Origin: Trichopria drosophilae
Lineage: Eukaryota > Arthropoda > Insecta > Hymenoptera > Diapriidae
Assembly (NCBI GenBank): GCA_030407085.1
Contig: CM059582.1
Coordinates: 85,963,501-86,027,500, forward strand
Reading direction: 5' to 3'
Length of the DNA: 64,000 nucleotides
In this document: positions 1-10,265 of the stretch, piece by piece
Numbering within the stretch: position 1 is the first letter of the stretch
Layout of the letters: every line of letters begins with the position of its first letter
Notes under the pieces: model-generated
What the model was told of the DNA's origin: nothing
What the model saw: the letters and a program-made list of their open reading frames with translations, nothing else
Databases searched by the model: none
Translations under genes and position numbers: made by a program

Positions 1-708
1 GCGTTCGTAAGCTGATCAACTTCCAGGGCGTACCGTTGTATTTCTGATTCTAACACGGCCATCACGTGGGTCAGTTTGTTCGTGACCCATGCTTGCTCCG
101 CTACAGACTCGATTATGCCTCGAGTGTCCCACAACTCATTCAATCTGTTATTTATGATCGTTAGTTCTTGGTGAAGCCCACTGAACTCGACCGCGATGAC
201 CTTCGTTTGGTTTTCGATCAGGGTGGCTGAATCCGTGATTCTGTCGTTAGCGGCAGCTAGGTGACGTTGAAGCTGGGTAATCTCGTCCTCCTCTGCGGTT
301 CCGAAAAGTATTTTGCTTATTTTTCCCATGGCTCCGAATACGGCGCGTTTCTTACGTCCTTCAACCCCGGACAGTATTTTCAGTGTATTCCCGTTTCTTT
401 TCGTGATGTCCTGCAGTGCCAAACGGGACTCGCGTATCCTGTCATGCAGGAATGCATTTCGTTGTAACGATTTTCCAGAATCCGGAGGCTTTTTAAGATT
501 CGGTCCGTTTTTGTAAAGTGTGCTGACAGTGGTACTCTTGATACTAACTGCCATTCCGCATGTGACAATTTCATGGGTCCAATTTTCTCGGAGTAGACTC
601 CGGGGTTATCCTGGTCCAGAGAGTACGAGTACCTATGGTTGGAATTCCTGCAACATTTTATCGAACCGTAATATGACGTGGCGTCTTCATCTTGCCGGGA
701 TCACGACG
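1..708 (-). pseudogene. Errantivirus env-like fusion protein, broken main part
   Basis: This is the bulk of an envelope-like membrane fusion protein of the baculovirus-F/errantivirus env kind, which would mediate membrane fusion at the surface of an infectious particle. Read on the minus strand, one frame covers about 700 to 430. The reading then has to shift to another frame that stays open from about 430 to the window edge. In the second frame a basic furin-like site, GRKKR, near 345-359 is followed directly by a hydrophobic fusion-peptide-like stretch beginning AVFGAMGK, then a long heptad-rich segment typical of the family. An in-frame TGA lies at 701-703, next to the Transib insertion. 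The C-terminal membrane anchor is beyond the window. The frameshift, the stop and the insertion make it non-functional. Family assignment rests on the cleavage site, the fusion peptide and the position downstream of integrase. Confidence 0.75.
704..708. repeat. Left target-site duplication of Transib (CGACG)
   Basis: CGACG immediately precedes the CACAGTG end at 709 and is repeated after the other end. A GC-rich 5-bp duplication is the Transib signature. Confidence 0.85.
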
Positions 709-1540
709 CACAGTGGTTCCCAACGCCCGAAAAACGCTATCAAATCCGCTTTAAGCGAATTTGGTATTAAAAAAATTTTTAATAGGACTCTTTTGCTCCT
801 TAAGTTGTGCACTTTAATAAGCGACTTCCCCCGGTGATGTCTACCTTTATTATTAATGTAATAAACGGACTTAAAACATGGTACTTTCTTAACCCTTTCA
901 GTTACGCATTGTTATTTTCACTGAATTGGCTTCAAACTCGTTACTGGAAGGTTTTTGAAGTCGCTGTTTATGAATCTGATATCTCTTATCAAAAATTCAA
1001 AATGACGGATCCAATATGGCAGACGAATTTTTTAAAAAATGAAGGAATTCGCATAAAACTCGTTACTCGGGGCTTTTCGGGGTCGCGACACGAATCTCAT
1101 GTCAGTTTTAAGAAATTCAAAATGGCGAATCCAATATGGCGGACGACTTCTTAAAAAATGAAAAAATTTGCATAAAATATATCGGCTTCGTGGCTCAGAC
1201 GGTTAACGCACTGGACTACGAAGTCGTAGGTCGTGAGTTCGATCCCCGTCTGGTGAACAATTTTTCGATTTCGTTTTCAAGTAGCAGCTCGCTGTTGGTA
1301 AGACGAGCCACGTTGTTTGTGCTTACGTTTCGAAAGTATTGTTTATCTGGCGGAAATCGACTCATGGCGGATTCCGCCCGTAAATAAATAAATTAAAAAA
1401 AATGAATAAATAAAATTCGTTACTAAGGGGTTTTCGAGGTCGCTGATTACGAATCTTATGTCTAAATTAAAAATAGCGGACCCAATATGGCCGATCGAAA
1501 TGTTGAAGTTTGCTCGAGTCAGCTGAAAATGCGAGTTCTT
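709..1540 (+). repeat. Left terminal inverted repeat of Transib, with subterminal tandem units
   Basis: It pairs with 5718-6318 over about 600 bp once the SINE at 1179-1409 is removed. The first 7 bases are CACAGTG, then a 12-base spacer (716-727), then CGAAAAACG (728-736). The inner half consists of about three tandem units of roughly 115-120 bp, each beginning near 'cgttact' and containing 'atccaatatgg' (starts near 938, 1058 and 1417). The open frames that cross it are by-products of the repeat. Confidence 0.85.
1179..1409 (+). mobile_element. tRNA-derived SINE inserted in the Transib left repeat
   Basis: A 231-bp insertion interrupts the left inverted repeat and is absent from the right one. 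It is flanked by the 7-bp duplication ATAAAAT (1172-1178 and 1410-1416). Its head looks like a tRNA, with a pol III A box (TGGCTCAGACGG, 1191-1202) and a B box (GAGTTCGATCC, 1235-1245). The middle of the tRNA-like part reads CTACGAA, perhaps from tRNA-Arg(ACG), which is uncertain. After an unrelated body the element ends in an A/T-rich tail of AAATA-like units. It would be transcribed by RNA polymerase III and mobilised by a LINE. It is not a functional tRNA gene, because there is no matching acceptor stem. Confidence 0.8.
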
Positions 1541-2042
1541 TTACCAAAAATATTAAACAATTCTTTTATTCAAAATTCTAAAAGTTGTTCATGCAAAATG
1601 GGCGTTCTTTTTTGAATGAGAATTTTTGCTATTTACATCACTTAAAACTAAAAAAAAATCTTTACAGCTTGGTACAAGTTAAACAAATTCTTTTTTATAG
1701 ATAAAACATAAAAAGTATCGCGGAATTACTCATATGTACATATACAGGTACATATATATTAAAGTTGTGCAAGATTCACATTAGAACTCATTAATAAAAT
1801 TAATCAAAATATGGTTAGAAATTGATGACGGTATGAAAAGTTAGAAATTTTAAGTTGCCTAAACAAAAATATTTGTACGAATTAAAACCGTTAATTTTTA
1901 TCAATTTCATTAACTGTGTCCGTTTCTACAGTTTCCTGTACTATTCAAAGAAATTACTTTCATATGAAATGTCTTCATATGAATTCCACTTCAAATCATT
2001 TGCATCTGTACAAATTTCCCGCCAAATACTGTATTTATCTTG
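1541..2042. other. AT-rich remnant downstream of the Transib core
   Basis: The position where the C-terminal part of the transposase should lie holds only AT-rich sequence with no recognisable family block. The end of the gene seems to have been deleted or to have decayed. Confidence 0.5.
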
Positions 2043-2740
2043 TTACTTTTCTATTCTTTTTTGAACATTTGTAAACGTTACCCGCCAAATTCGAAGCTCC
2101 AGATAATATGAAATGTGCAGTACTAGCTCCAGGAACCGAATATGGGCATGCAATATTGAAAACCCATATTTCAAAGCGGACGATTTAATTGATAACCCCA
2201 TCAGGTACTCAATATTATTGAACTCCGATATTGACGCCCCACACACAAAACAACGCTGACTAGAACATTCGTTCAGAGAATTGCAAACCTGCAACATTGA
2301 ATTTATTATAACTGCAACTAAGAACGTAATTAGAGTGACTGAAATTTTTAAAATATTGTTCGCAGACCTTTCCGTCAATCATCGTTAAGACCATGTCAAA
2401 ACTAATATGACATCTGCCAATACAAACATCTTGTAATTCTGTAATTTGCTTTTCTAGGTTTTTTCCTCCATTCTACACAGCTCATTAGTCTCCTTTTCAT
2501 AACTAACTTTTATTGGTCGGCAAAGTAGTGTGGAAGACGGTCGTGGATTTTTCCAGTACACTTTGTTATTAGATTTTTCATATAATTGCAGTGGCACAAG
2601 AGCGGAGCAGAACATACTATTGTAATTCGTGTCTTTCATAGTGGATTTCTGTTTATACACCTTTACAGTACCTATATCTTCGTTCACTGGCCATTCAACT
2701 ATTGTCACGAAATATTTTAACCTTCATTTCAATACATTTT
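2043..2740 (-). pseudogene. Transib transposase catalytic core, frameshifted and truncated
   Basis: Three family blocks appear in different minus-strand frames. At 2708-2454 the frame holds YKQK, then FCSALVPLQLY and RPSSTLLCRPIKV. A shifted frame near 2450-2345 holds LTMIDGKVC, which lines up with the RAG1 region carrying the second catalytic Asp. At 2300-2043 the frame holds SSQRCFVCGA, a C-x2-C zinc motif, followed by LHAHIRFLE. An Asp in NEDIGT at the start may be the first catalytic Asp. The third acidic residue and its surroundings are missing; only AT-rich DNA follows to the inner end of the left repeat. It encodes no active enzyme. The family link is from recalled conserved blocks, not from a search. 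Confidence 0.7.
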
Positions 2741-2811
2741 AAAAACTAAAATAGTATTCTACATGAACAATTTTATTACAAAAAGATGTATCTATAACCA
2801 TGAGTACTTAC

Positions 2812-3167
2812 GTCCTTGTAGGAAGGGTACAGATTATGATTAAACCTCAACGCAGAAGAGCGCAGTTCATTGTAAGGGAATTTCGTTAAATTAGCTTTTA
2901 TAACAAGGCCTAAAACTTCTTCTACTGGCATTTTTAAACCAATATGTTGCTGCGTAGCTTTATACATGACTTCTGTAGTGCTTGTATCAAAAGCTGAATT
3001 CAGTAACATTGCACCTATATAATTTCCATCTTCTTTCAATTTTTTCTGTGCCATATCACAAAATTCTTCTGTTGTCAAAGTCGGACCTAATAATTGCTGT
3101 CTCTTTCTTTTAGTAGATTTTGCAGCCAAATCATAGCGAATTTTTCGTCTACCTCTTTGGGAACTTG
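2812..3167 (-). pseudogene. Transib transposase, second exon
   Basis: The exon is framed by consensus splice sites: an acceptor with a T-rich tract ending in TAG just before 3167 and a donor GTAAGT at 2806-2811. The translation begins SSQRGRRKIRYDL, contains a KRKR basic stretch and ends in a block with ANLTKFPYNELR and then LYPSYKD. This is the segment that precedes the catalytic core in Transib-like transposases. The segment that normally follows is absent, because the next recognisable block begins about 100 residues later in the family. Either an internal deletion or an undetected exon explains this. Confidence 0.6.
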
Positions 3168-3849
3168 CTAATGGAAAAAATTTAACGATTTGTTCTCATC
3201 ATGTAATGATGTCTATATCATATTAAAAAGGTTGTAGCTAAATAAGCTATCTAAATCTGAATTAGTGAAAAGCTATTAATAGAGGAGTGAAAAGACGATC
3301 TCTAGTTGTGTTACACAAACTTAATTACTAATTTAAGTTTAGTAGAATTTTACTAATGTATTAGTAGTTTTTACTCTAATAATAAAAACCATTACTAATT
3401 AAATTAATGATAGATTTTTCACTCTTTCATTAGTAGTTTTTCACTAATTCAGATTTTGAGAGAGCATGTAAAATGTGCCCCTAAAGAAAATTTTATTTTG
3501 ATGATGTGTAAGGACTTGAATAATTTTTTGTAAAATTTCAAACCTCTCGTGATTTTCATTTTTTGTCCTTCGTAACCAAGAAATTGTAACACAAATTTCA
3601 AAAACGTTTTAGATTTTCTTTTTATCGTGTTCACCATTATGATTTTTTAGAGAAATTTTCCCACAAACAAACAATTTTTATTGCGCCAATTTTGGTTCGT
3701 TAATTTGGCTGTACTATATCAAATTTGTTATCTTAAATCAGTAGTCAAATGCGATTTTACTATTGGTCAATTGTAAAAAAATTATCCTGTATTCTGTTCA
3801 TGCATGTAACCTCCACGAAATCGTGTTCAACCAAGACTTTGTTTTTAAT

Positions 3850-4272
3850 TCAATATTTTTTAGAAATGTACAAAAGTAAGCCATTACCGGGTATAAAATT
3901 AGGATCTGGTTCAGCCCGATTGATAGTTAACGTAATGTCCCCTTCCAGCCAATCCGAGTAACGCTCTTCAAATTTCGAATAATTTCGCACATTTTTTGAC
4001 AATTTAAATAACTTAGCACGAAAATTGTTATAAAATCTATTGCTTAATTTCTCTTTTATGTCACTTTTCATCTTTTCCGTAAATTCAAATTTACACTCAT
4101 TCTGTATGTAATTTAATACAGCCTCCTTCTGTGTATCAAACTGCAAGGTACTATTTGATTTTAACACTGAAAATATATCTGTATATTTCACTGTATACAT
4201 TGACATAATGAATGCACGTATGAAAACTATGTCAGACTGAATAAGATTACTAATAATTGTGTAATTTCTCAC
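3850..4272 (-). pseudogene. Transib transposase, putative first coding exon
   Basis: A minus-strand frame of up to 140 residues; the likely start is the methionine at about 4206 (MSMYTVKY), because the residues before it look non-coding. It is Lys/Asn-rich and ends in a block reading FEERYSDWLEGDITL, like the N-terminal exon of RAG1-like insect transposase proteins as I recall them. A possible splice donor (CCCG/GTAATG) lies near 3880. No catalytic residues belong to this part. The match to the family is weaker here than for the two following exons, and the block could be slightly longer or shorter. Confidence 0.5.
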
Positions 4273-5717
4273 TCCTCACTTATTTCTTTACATACACGCC
4301 AATTGCAGAAGTTAACTTCAAGTACGTTTTCATTAAAAATAAACAAATATTATGTTAACAATGAAAGTTTGACAACCGATACAAAAACTGTTGAACGACC
4401 TGAACTAAGAAAATTATAATCAATAATGAGAAATTACTTACCTATTTAAGTTTAGAGTTAAACAAATGGGAATTATTAATTGGGTTATGATTTATTTCAT
4501 TTTGTGCCTTTAAATACATAATTTATATAAATGTTTTACATTAACAATTATAATCATGAATATAAAATGTGATACTTTCGTGTCGCCAATACATGAATCG
4601 TAAATTTTTTTAAAGATTTCAGTAAATTGAGGTAAAAATATTTAAACAGAGTATAATTTCATATGTTAAGACATATTTACAAATCATGAACGAATGCTTG
4701 ATTTTAATTTTGATGCTGAAATAGGTAAAATATAAACTCTGTCCCGTGTCCCCAGCGCTACATTTGAACTTTAACTAACATAAGTAGCAAAGATTCCTTT
4801 ATTTGTTCAGAAAAGTATAAATAATGATTAAAAGTACATCATTTAATCTTCATGCTAACGTAATTTGGAAACAATTCATGGTTGTTAACGTTGATAAAAT
4901 TTAAATTTAAATCTGTCCCCGAGTTTTGACAGCCATTTCGGAAGCTATGGTATTTCAGATATGTCTACATTTTTCTACAAAATATTTATCAGATTAATGT
5001 ATTGTATAAAATGTAATCAATTTTGATCGAAAAATTTACATTAATTTATTTCAAATCAGCTGTACATTTAATGTAACGTTATAAGCACATGACATTGTGA
5101 GGTTAAACATTTTTGCAAACTCCGGGCATAATTTGTAGATTAAATAAAAGAGTAAAACTTTTTCTTAGATATTTTGATAGATTTTCTAATTATCTATTAT
5201 TTTCTATGTGGAATTTAAAATTCGTTTAATATTCAAAGAATTATGATTTGTAATATGATAATTTGTAAACTCGTCACTGCAAACTCCGTCACAGTCTTTT
5301 AATATAATTATTTCTAATATGAGAGAACACTAAAAGCTTTGGACATGAATAATTTAAATCGCAAAATGTAATATATACTTGATATTAATGCTTTTAGATA
5401 ATATTTGATGAATGTTTTGAAGCATACTACCTGTTGAAATTATTTGCAGGTTATTATAATCACTGCTAACGCGGATCTGCCGAAAATAGTTTCATGAATG
5501 AGTAGGGGTAATTCTTGTAGATTTTTTGTCTTGAGAACGCATCTAACCTTGAAATTGCTCCAACAAGTCACGATTTTTGAAACTTTAGCTTTTATGGAAT
5601 CACTCATACCATTAATTTACCTTTGAATCGTGGGAATTTCAATATTTCGGTCGGCCATATTTAGGCCGCCATTTTGATTTTGTAATCGGATGCGTGATCA
5701 GCAACCTCGAAAACTTG
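4273..5717. other. AT-rich non-coding interior of Transib
   Basis: This is 1.4 kb of strongly AT-rich sequence upstream of the transposase exons. It probably holds the 5' untranslated part and promoter of the transposase gene. I see no conserved frame, RNA gene or repeat in it. Confidence 0.5.
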
Positions 5718-6318
5718 AAGAACTCGCATTTCAGCTGACTCGAGCAAACTTCAACATTTCGATCGGCCATATTGGATCCGCTATTTTTAATTTCTTAAAA
5801 CTGACATAAGATTCGTAATCAGCGACCTCGAAAACCCTTTAGTAACGAATTTTATGCGAATTTTTTCATTTTTTTAAACAGTCGTCCGCAATATTGGATC
5901 CGTCTTTTGAATTTCTTAAAACTGACATGAGATTCGTGTCGCGACCCCGAAAAGCCCCGAGTAACGAGTTTTATGCGAATTCCTTCATTTTTAAAAAAAT
6001 TCGTCCGCCATATTGGATCCGCCATTTTGAATTTTTGATAAGAGACATCAGATTCATAAACAGCGACCTCAAAAACCTTCCAGTAACGAGTTTGAAGCCA
6101 ATTCAGTGAAAATAACAATGCGTAACTGAAAGGGTTAAGAAAGTACCATGTTTTAAGTCCGTTTATTACATTAATAATAAAGGTAGACATCACCGGGGGA
6201 AGTCGCTTATTAAAGTGCACAACTTAAGGAGCAAAAGAGTCCTATTAAAAATTTTGTTTATACCAAATTCGCTTAAAGCGGATTTGATAGCGTTTTTCGG
6301 GCGTTTGGAACCACTGTG
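5718..6318 (-). repeat. Right terminal inverted repeat of Transib
   Basis: This is the reverse-complement partner of the left repeat, with few mismatches and no SINE, so it shows the empty site of the SINE insertion at about 5846-5852. It carries the same heptamer, 12-base spacer and A-rich nonamer-like block at its outer end. Confidence 0.85.
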
Positions 6319-6323
6319 CGACG
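6319..6323. repeat. Right target-site duplication of Transib (CGACG)
   Basis: CGACG directly follows the CACTGTG end at 6312-6318 and matches 704-708 exactly. Confidence 0.85.
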
Positions 6324-6420
6324 GGCCCGTCGCGCCCCTCCCTTCCTCATCAATCAATTGGCTGAAGTCATAACTTGCCAATATATACACAAATATAAAC
6401 ACATACATATCTCTTACCAT
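6324..6420 (-). pseudogene. N-terminal end of the same env, with signal peptide
   Basis: On the minus strand an ATG at 6418-6420 opens a frame that begins with a short hydrophobic stretch (about residues 5-16, reading like a signal peptide) followed by YDFSQLID. It ends at the right target duplication of the Transib element. If the transposon and one CGACG copy are ignored, the frame runs into the env frame at 703 in the same phase, so the transposon split one gene. A good splice acceptor (a T-rich stretch ending TTTAG) lies about 5 bases upstream of the ATG. That fits the known expression of errantiviral env from a spliced RNA, but this is an inference. Confidence 0.65.
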
Positions 6421-6881
6421 ATACGCTAAATTATTGCAAACGATAATTCAGTAATCGACAAATGATAACAGGAAAAACGGATTTAAGCCAGACGGAAGTA
6501 CCGCAGAAAAGAAGACGAGGCCGTATTAACTCGCACGTATTTGACACCGAACCAAACTATTTTATATGGAACTATATTCCCAACCCGTGTTAAAAGAACT
6601 ATGTTAAATACAAAATTATAATGGTAGTTCATTAGTCGAGGTCCCGCTGTTGAAGATCAATGAAAAGAATGATACGCACGGGAATAGAAACAAAATCCGC
6701 GCGTCTATCCTGAGCATTTTAATTCGGGCATGAATGTAGTACTGGAGATTATATTAGAATTTTATTCGAAAACACAATATTCGCTAACTCTGAGCGCAGT
6801 GCGTCGGCCCAAAAGCGGACGGATGGAATAAAGAGGAGACCGATAGCTCTCCTTCCTCCGCTTCCCTTAGTCTCTCGTGTT
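6421..6881. other. Spacer between pol and env of the errantivirus remnant
   Basis: No frame with family similarity is seen. The part next to env has a plausible splice acceptor on the minus strand. The part next to pol is GC-richer and is untranslated or decayed. Confidence 0.4.
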
Positions 6882-7949
6882 CTACAACTCTTCATCGTTG
6901 CTGGACGTGCCGCGAGACGATCCCTTATCATCGTCGAAGATTAGCGGATCGTAGCCTTTCCTCAGCTTATCGACGTGTACGACTTTTGTTCCCATCTCGT
7001 CTAGCTGCAGCCTTACATTTCGCGGTCCTTCGATCTCCACGATTTCGTAAGGGCCCACGAATGTATCATCGAGCTTCCCGTGTCGTGGCTCCTTCGCGAG
7101 CTTTACCGGCTCGCCGACTCGGAAATGTTTGATGTTTTATTTCCGGTCATAATAGGCCTTTGACCAGTGCTTAGCCTGGTTAAGGTTCAGGCCGGCTAGC
7201 GTCTGAATTTCGGCCAGATGTTTGGTAAGCTCTCGTAAGTATTCCGGGTACATGGGTATGCCTTTTCTTGGCGGTTTGCCTGAAGGTATACGTGCCGGCT
7301 TCCCAAACACCAACTCATGCGGTGTGTATTGGGTACCTTCATGTATGCTTGCGTTGTATGCAAGCATAGCATACGGGAGCCATACGTCCCAGTTCTCGCG
7401 ATTCTTGACAAAACACCGCAAATATTCTGTCAGTACGTGATGACTCCGCTCTATACTCCCATTTGATTGTGGATGATAGGCAGATGTCGCGAATTTCGCT
7501 ATTTTAAACAATCGCGCGAGTTCTCTGAAGGTTTCAGACATAAAACAAGGCCCTTGGTCCGTTAAAATTGCTCGCGTGGCTCCGACCTGGCATATAAATT
7601 GGGTAGCGAATGCTTTCGCGACGGACAAGGCGCTACCGTCGGGCAGTGGTACCGCCATCGAATATTTCGTCAACAAGTCCTGTATGGTAAGGACGTACTT
7701 GTTGCCGGCACTAGATATCGTGGTCGGACCCCAAAGGTCTAATGCGACAATGCTTCTGCTGGGGTGTCCGTGATTGTCATGGGAAGTCGGGTTTTCTGCC
7801 GAGCTGTTTTCCCATGCTGGCACTGATATCATCGACCGTATGTCCGACCGCATGTTTCGCCAGTAGTGTGTGCGAGATAAATGGCGATATGTCTTATTTA
7901 TTCCCTTATGACCCCCGGTAGTCGAACAATGATATTCTCGAATTACCAT
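6882..7949 (-). pseudogene. Errantivirus pol: integrase, with internal stop
   Basis: Integrase of a Ty3/gypsy element, which joins the DNA copy to the host chromosome. From the N-terminus there is a zinc-binding start with the two His (EYHCSTTGGHKG). The Cys pair that should follow is not readable, because about 7760-7835 lies in a shifted frame with an apparent compensating shift. Then come the catalytic residues: Asp in ALDLWGP, Asp in LTDQGPCF and Glu in HPQSNGSIERSH. An in-frame TAA at 7137-7139 interrupts the protein after YYDRK. Beyond it the frame continues through a GPY/F module (VGPYEIVEI) to a stop at 6882-6884. The stop and the frameshifts make it inactive. It lies upstream of env in the errantiviral order. 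Confidence 0.85.
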
Positions 7950-8711
7950 GGGGTACTGCTAAGGAATCTTTGTAAATTATGACCGTGATTCAAAATTTAA
8001 TTTTTTCTCGGAACATCTCCGGAATACACAGCCATTGTTGTTTTGTGAGTATGTCTAAATCGTACCCTACGTATGGGGCTCGAATTCTGTTTTCAGAAAT
8101 GGCCTTGTTTAACTTAGTAAGACAAGTATTTATGGCCGCCTTCGTCGCCCTTTCACTGATGGATTGTTTGACTATCAGGGCAAGTATAAGATATTTTCCT
8201 GATTTAATTACCACTATTTCACCAACCTTGGAGACGCCATCTGCTAATTTTTGCCGCGTCTATACAGCAGACAATCAGCGGTAGTGAAAAATGCCAGGTG
8301 CCCTTTTTCACTAGTCAGATGTTTGTCACTTATTTTCAGGATCAGTTCACCTTCTTCAAGGCGATCGAGCCTATCGGTCGAGTCATTTCCCCGACCTGAC
8401 CTCCCACTTGTCTCTGTGGACGAGGTCGGCAATGGCTGGTTCACGGGTCCTTGCCCGCCGTCCGAATCCTCGCTCGAACTCTCAGTAGTTTCCGAGGAAC
8501 ATTCATTTCGCGAAGAACCACCTCCAGGATCGGGTGAGCCACTTGCCCTGAGATGACTCCCACCCCCTGAATGTTTTATATACGACGTGTAATGCAACGT
8601 TTCTAAATGCAAATGACACCACGTAGCCGTGTCAGAGGTTTCAAAATGAAAGTATCTTGTCCTAATCGGGTCGTCATTGTAATGCACGCATATGTTGACC
8701 TTAAAATGCAA
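7950..8711 (-). pseudogene. Errantivirus pol: Ser/Asp-rich linker and domain before integrase
   Basis: The minus strand shows an acidic, Ser- and Gly-rich linker (about 8580-8340) followed by KGHLAFFTTADC and then a segment with SGKYLILALIVKQS and further blocks up to integrase. Insect errantiviruses and related gypsy elements carry a domain here, between RNase H and integrase. Its sequence pattern reminds me of macro-domain-like proteins, but I cannot prove this. At least two frames are needed, so it is broken. The part nearest 8711 is not recognisable. Confidence 0.5.
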
Positions 8712-9539
8712 GGCGAATAAGCGTATGTGGTTGTCATTTGCGTAATCACTTGAAGAGAGGAGTATCGCGCGCGTTTCGACGGGCTCGGCACACTCGTCCA
8801 GTCACCCACGGGTGAGTAGTGGTTTTCGAAGTTCTTTCGGTGTAGTATTCAATTTGTGCACCTTGATGAGAGAATCGAACAGGCAATTTCCATCTGTTAC
8901 GATCTTCTCGTCCCGAACCGTGACTCTACGTCTTCTTCTCATCTAATTATTGTGCTCTTCGCGTGCGAATCGTGGATTTGTGGATTTGGATTCCGTGCGT
9001 AGAAGAAAAAAGGATAAACCGTGATAGGATTTTTGGTGTCCACCCAAAAAATCAGTGAAACCGTCGGGAGCAGGAGTGTTGAAGGGGTTTCTGGTCCCTC
9101 CGAGCCCTTCAATACAACTGATTAAAGCCAGGTTGGCGTCCGACTTGCCAATCAGCAGATCAGGAACAAGGGGACAAAGTGGTGACCTTGGTGATCGCTG
9201 GTGCATCTACATGAGGAATCGTCCGCGGCCCCCGTGAGTACGGTTTGTCGACGTAGCTTGAGTTCTACCCACCCCCCCTTTCTTTTGTTATATCTACCTT
9301 TTTCTGTACCGCGCGTTTCCATTCCGTCCGAGACTTTTCCCGCCATTCGCGTTTCACGATAAAATTTCCGGCCATGAAAAAGTGGTCCACCGTCGAGTGA
9401 TTTGCGAACTCTCGAATTAAATGTCGCGTACTAAATCTGTATAACTGGAAAATTTTTTAATACATTATGTTTTGTTTTGTTTAGTCGTTTGTAAAGTTTA
9501 TTCTCGCGCCTCTAATCCTTTTAATAACTAATAACTATA
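8712..9539. other. Unassigned GC-richer segment between errantivirus linker and mariner
   Basis: It is expected to be linker of the errantivirus pol, but no convincing protein is readable. On the plus strand two sequences resemble splice donors (GTGAGTA near 8811 and 9234). It could be a further inserted element or a piece of non-coding exon sequence. I cannot assign it. Confidence 0.3.
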
Positions 9540-9541
9540 TA

Positions 9542-10265
9542 CAGGGTGATCCAAAAGTCCCGGAACAGCAAAATATCTCAGCGGGAGTGCATTTTCGGGG
9601 AAAATGTTTTAGACAAAAGTTTAAGGATTTTTCCTGGGATATTTAATGGCGATATTGAATTTGACCTTGAACATGACCTTGAAGGTTATTTCAAGGTCAA
9701 GTTAATTTTTTTAAATGGGAACCCCTATTTTTTTTCACGGATTCGGAAAGAGCACAAAATTTTACGTCCGAATATGCTATGGCCGTTTTTTTCGGCAAGG
9801 TCATTTCAAGGTGAAACTGAAAATTCCCGTGACGGCGAAATATCTCAGAGGGTGTGCATTTCTTTGGAAATTGTTTCAGACAAAAGTTTAAGGATTTTTC
9901 CCGGGCTATTTAATGGTAGCACAGAATTTGACCTTGAACATAACCTTCAAGGTTATTTCAAGGTCAAGTTTGTTTTTTTTAATGGAAACTGCTATTTTTT
10001 TTTTCACGGATTCGGAGAGAGCACAAAATTTTACGACCAAATATGCTATGGCCGTTTTTTTCGGCAATGTCATTTCAAGGCCAAACATAAAACTCCCGGA
10101 ACAGCGAATTAACTCAGCAAGAGGTCATTTTCGGGTAAAATGTTTCAGACAAAAGTTTCAGGATTTTTTCCGGGATATTTAATGCTAGCATAAAATTTGA
10201 CCTTGAAAATTACCTTGAAGATTATTCTCAGGTCAAGATTATTTTTTTTTTTTAATTGGAACCCC
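9542..10265 (+). repeat. Left inverted repeat of the mariner, with ~270-bp tandem units
   Basis: Units start near 9558, 9826 and 10093, each beginning near 'tcccggaacagc' and including 'tttgaccttgaa' and 'caaggtcaag'. The whole is matched in inverted orientation at about 11,600-12,260. Open frames here are by-products of the repeats. Confidence 0.85.

Larger units (their letters stand above)
709..6318 (-). mobile_element. Transib (RAG1-like) DNA transposon with long terminal inverted repeats
   Basis: This is a complete-ended but inactive element. It starts with CACAGTG at 709 and ends with the reverse complement at 6318. It is flanked by the 5-bp duplication CGACG at 704-708 and 6319-6323, which fits the CGNCG-type duplication known for Transib. 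The terminal inverted repeats are about 600 bp long and nearly identical. Inside, on the minus strand, lie degraded exons of a transposase whose conserved blocks match the Transib/RAG1-like family. The 3' part of the transposase with the last catalytic Glu is missing, so it could only have moved with help from another copy. A SINE sits in the left repeat. The element interrupts env. Confidence 0.85.

Noticed and set aside
1184..1260. A functional tRNA gene
   Set aside because: A and B boxes are present, but the acceptor stem does not pair. The segment is the head of a 231-bp insertion with target duplications and an A-rich tail, so it is a SINE.
2043..4272. Host gene with introns rather than a transposon gene
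   Set aside because: The exons lie between inverted repeats with Transib-type ends and duplications, and their blocks match a transposase family.
807..6220. Similar 115-122 residue frames at 807-1154 and 5852-6220
   Set aside because: They are the same sequence in the two inverted repeats of Transib and have no features of a protein.
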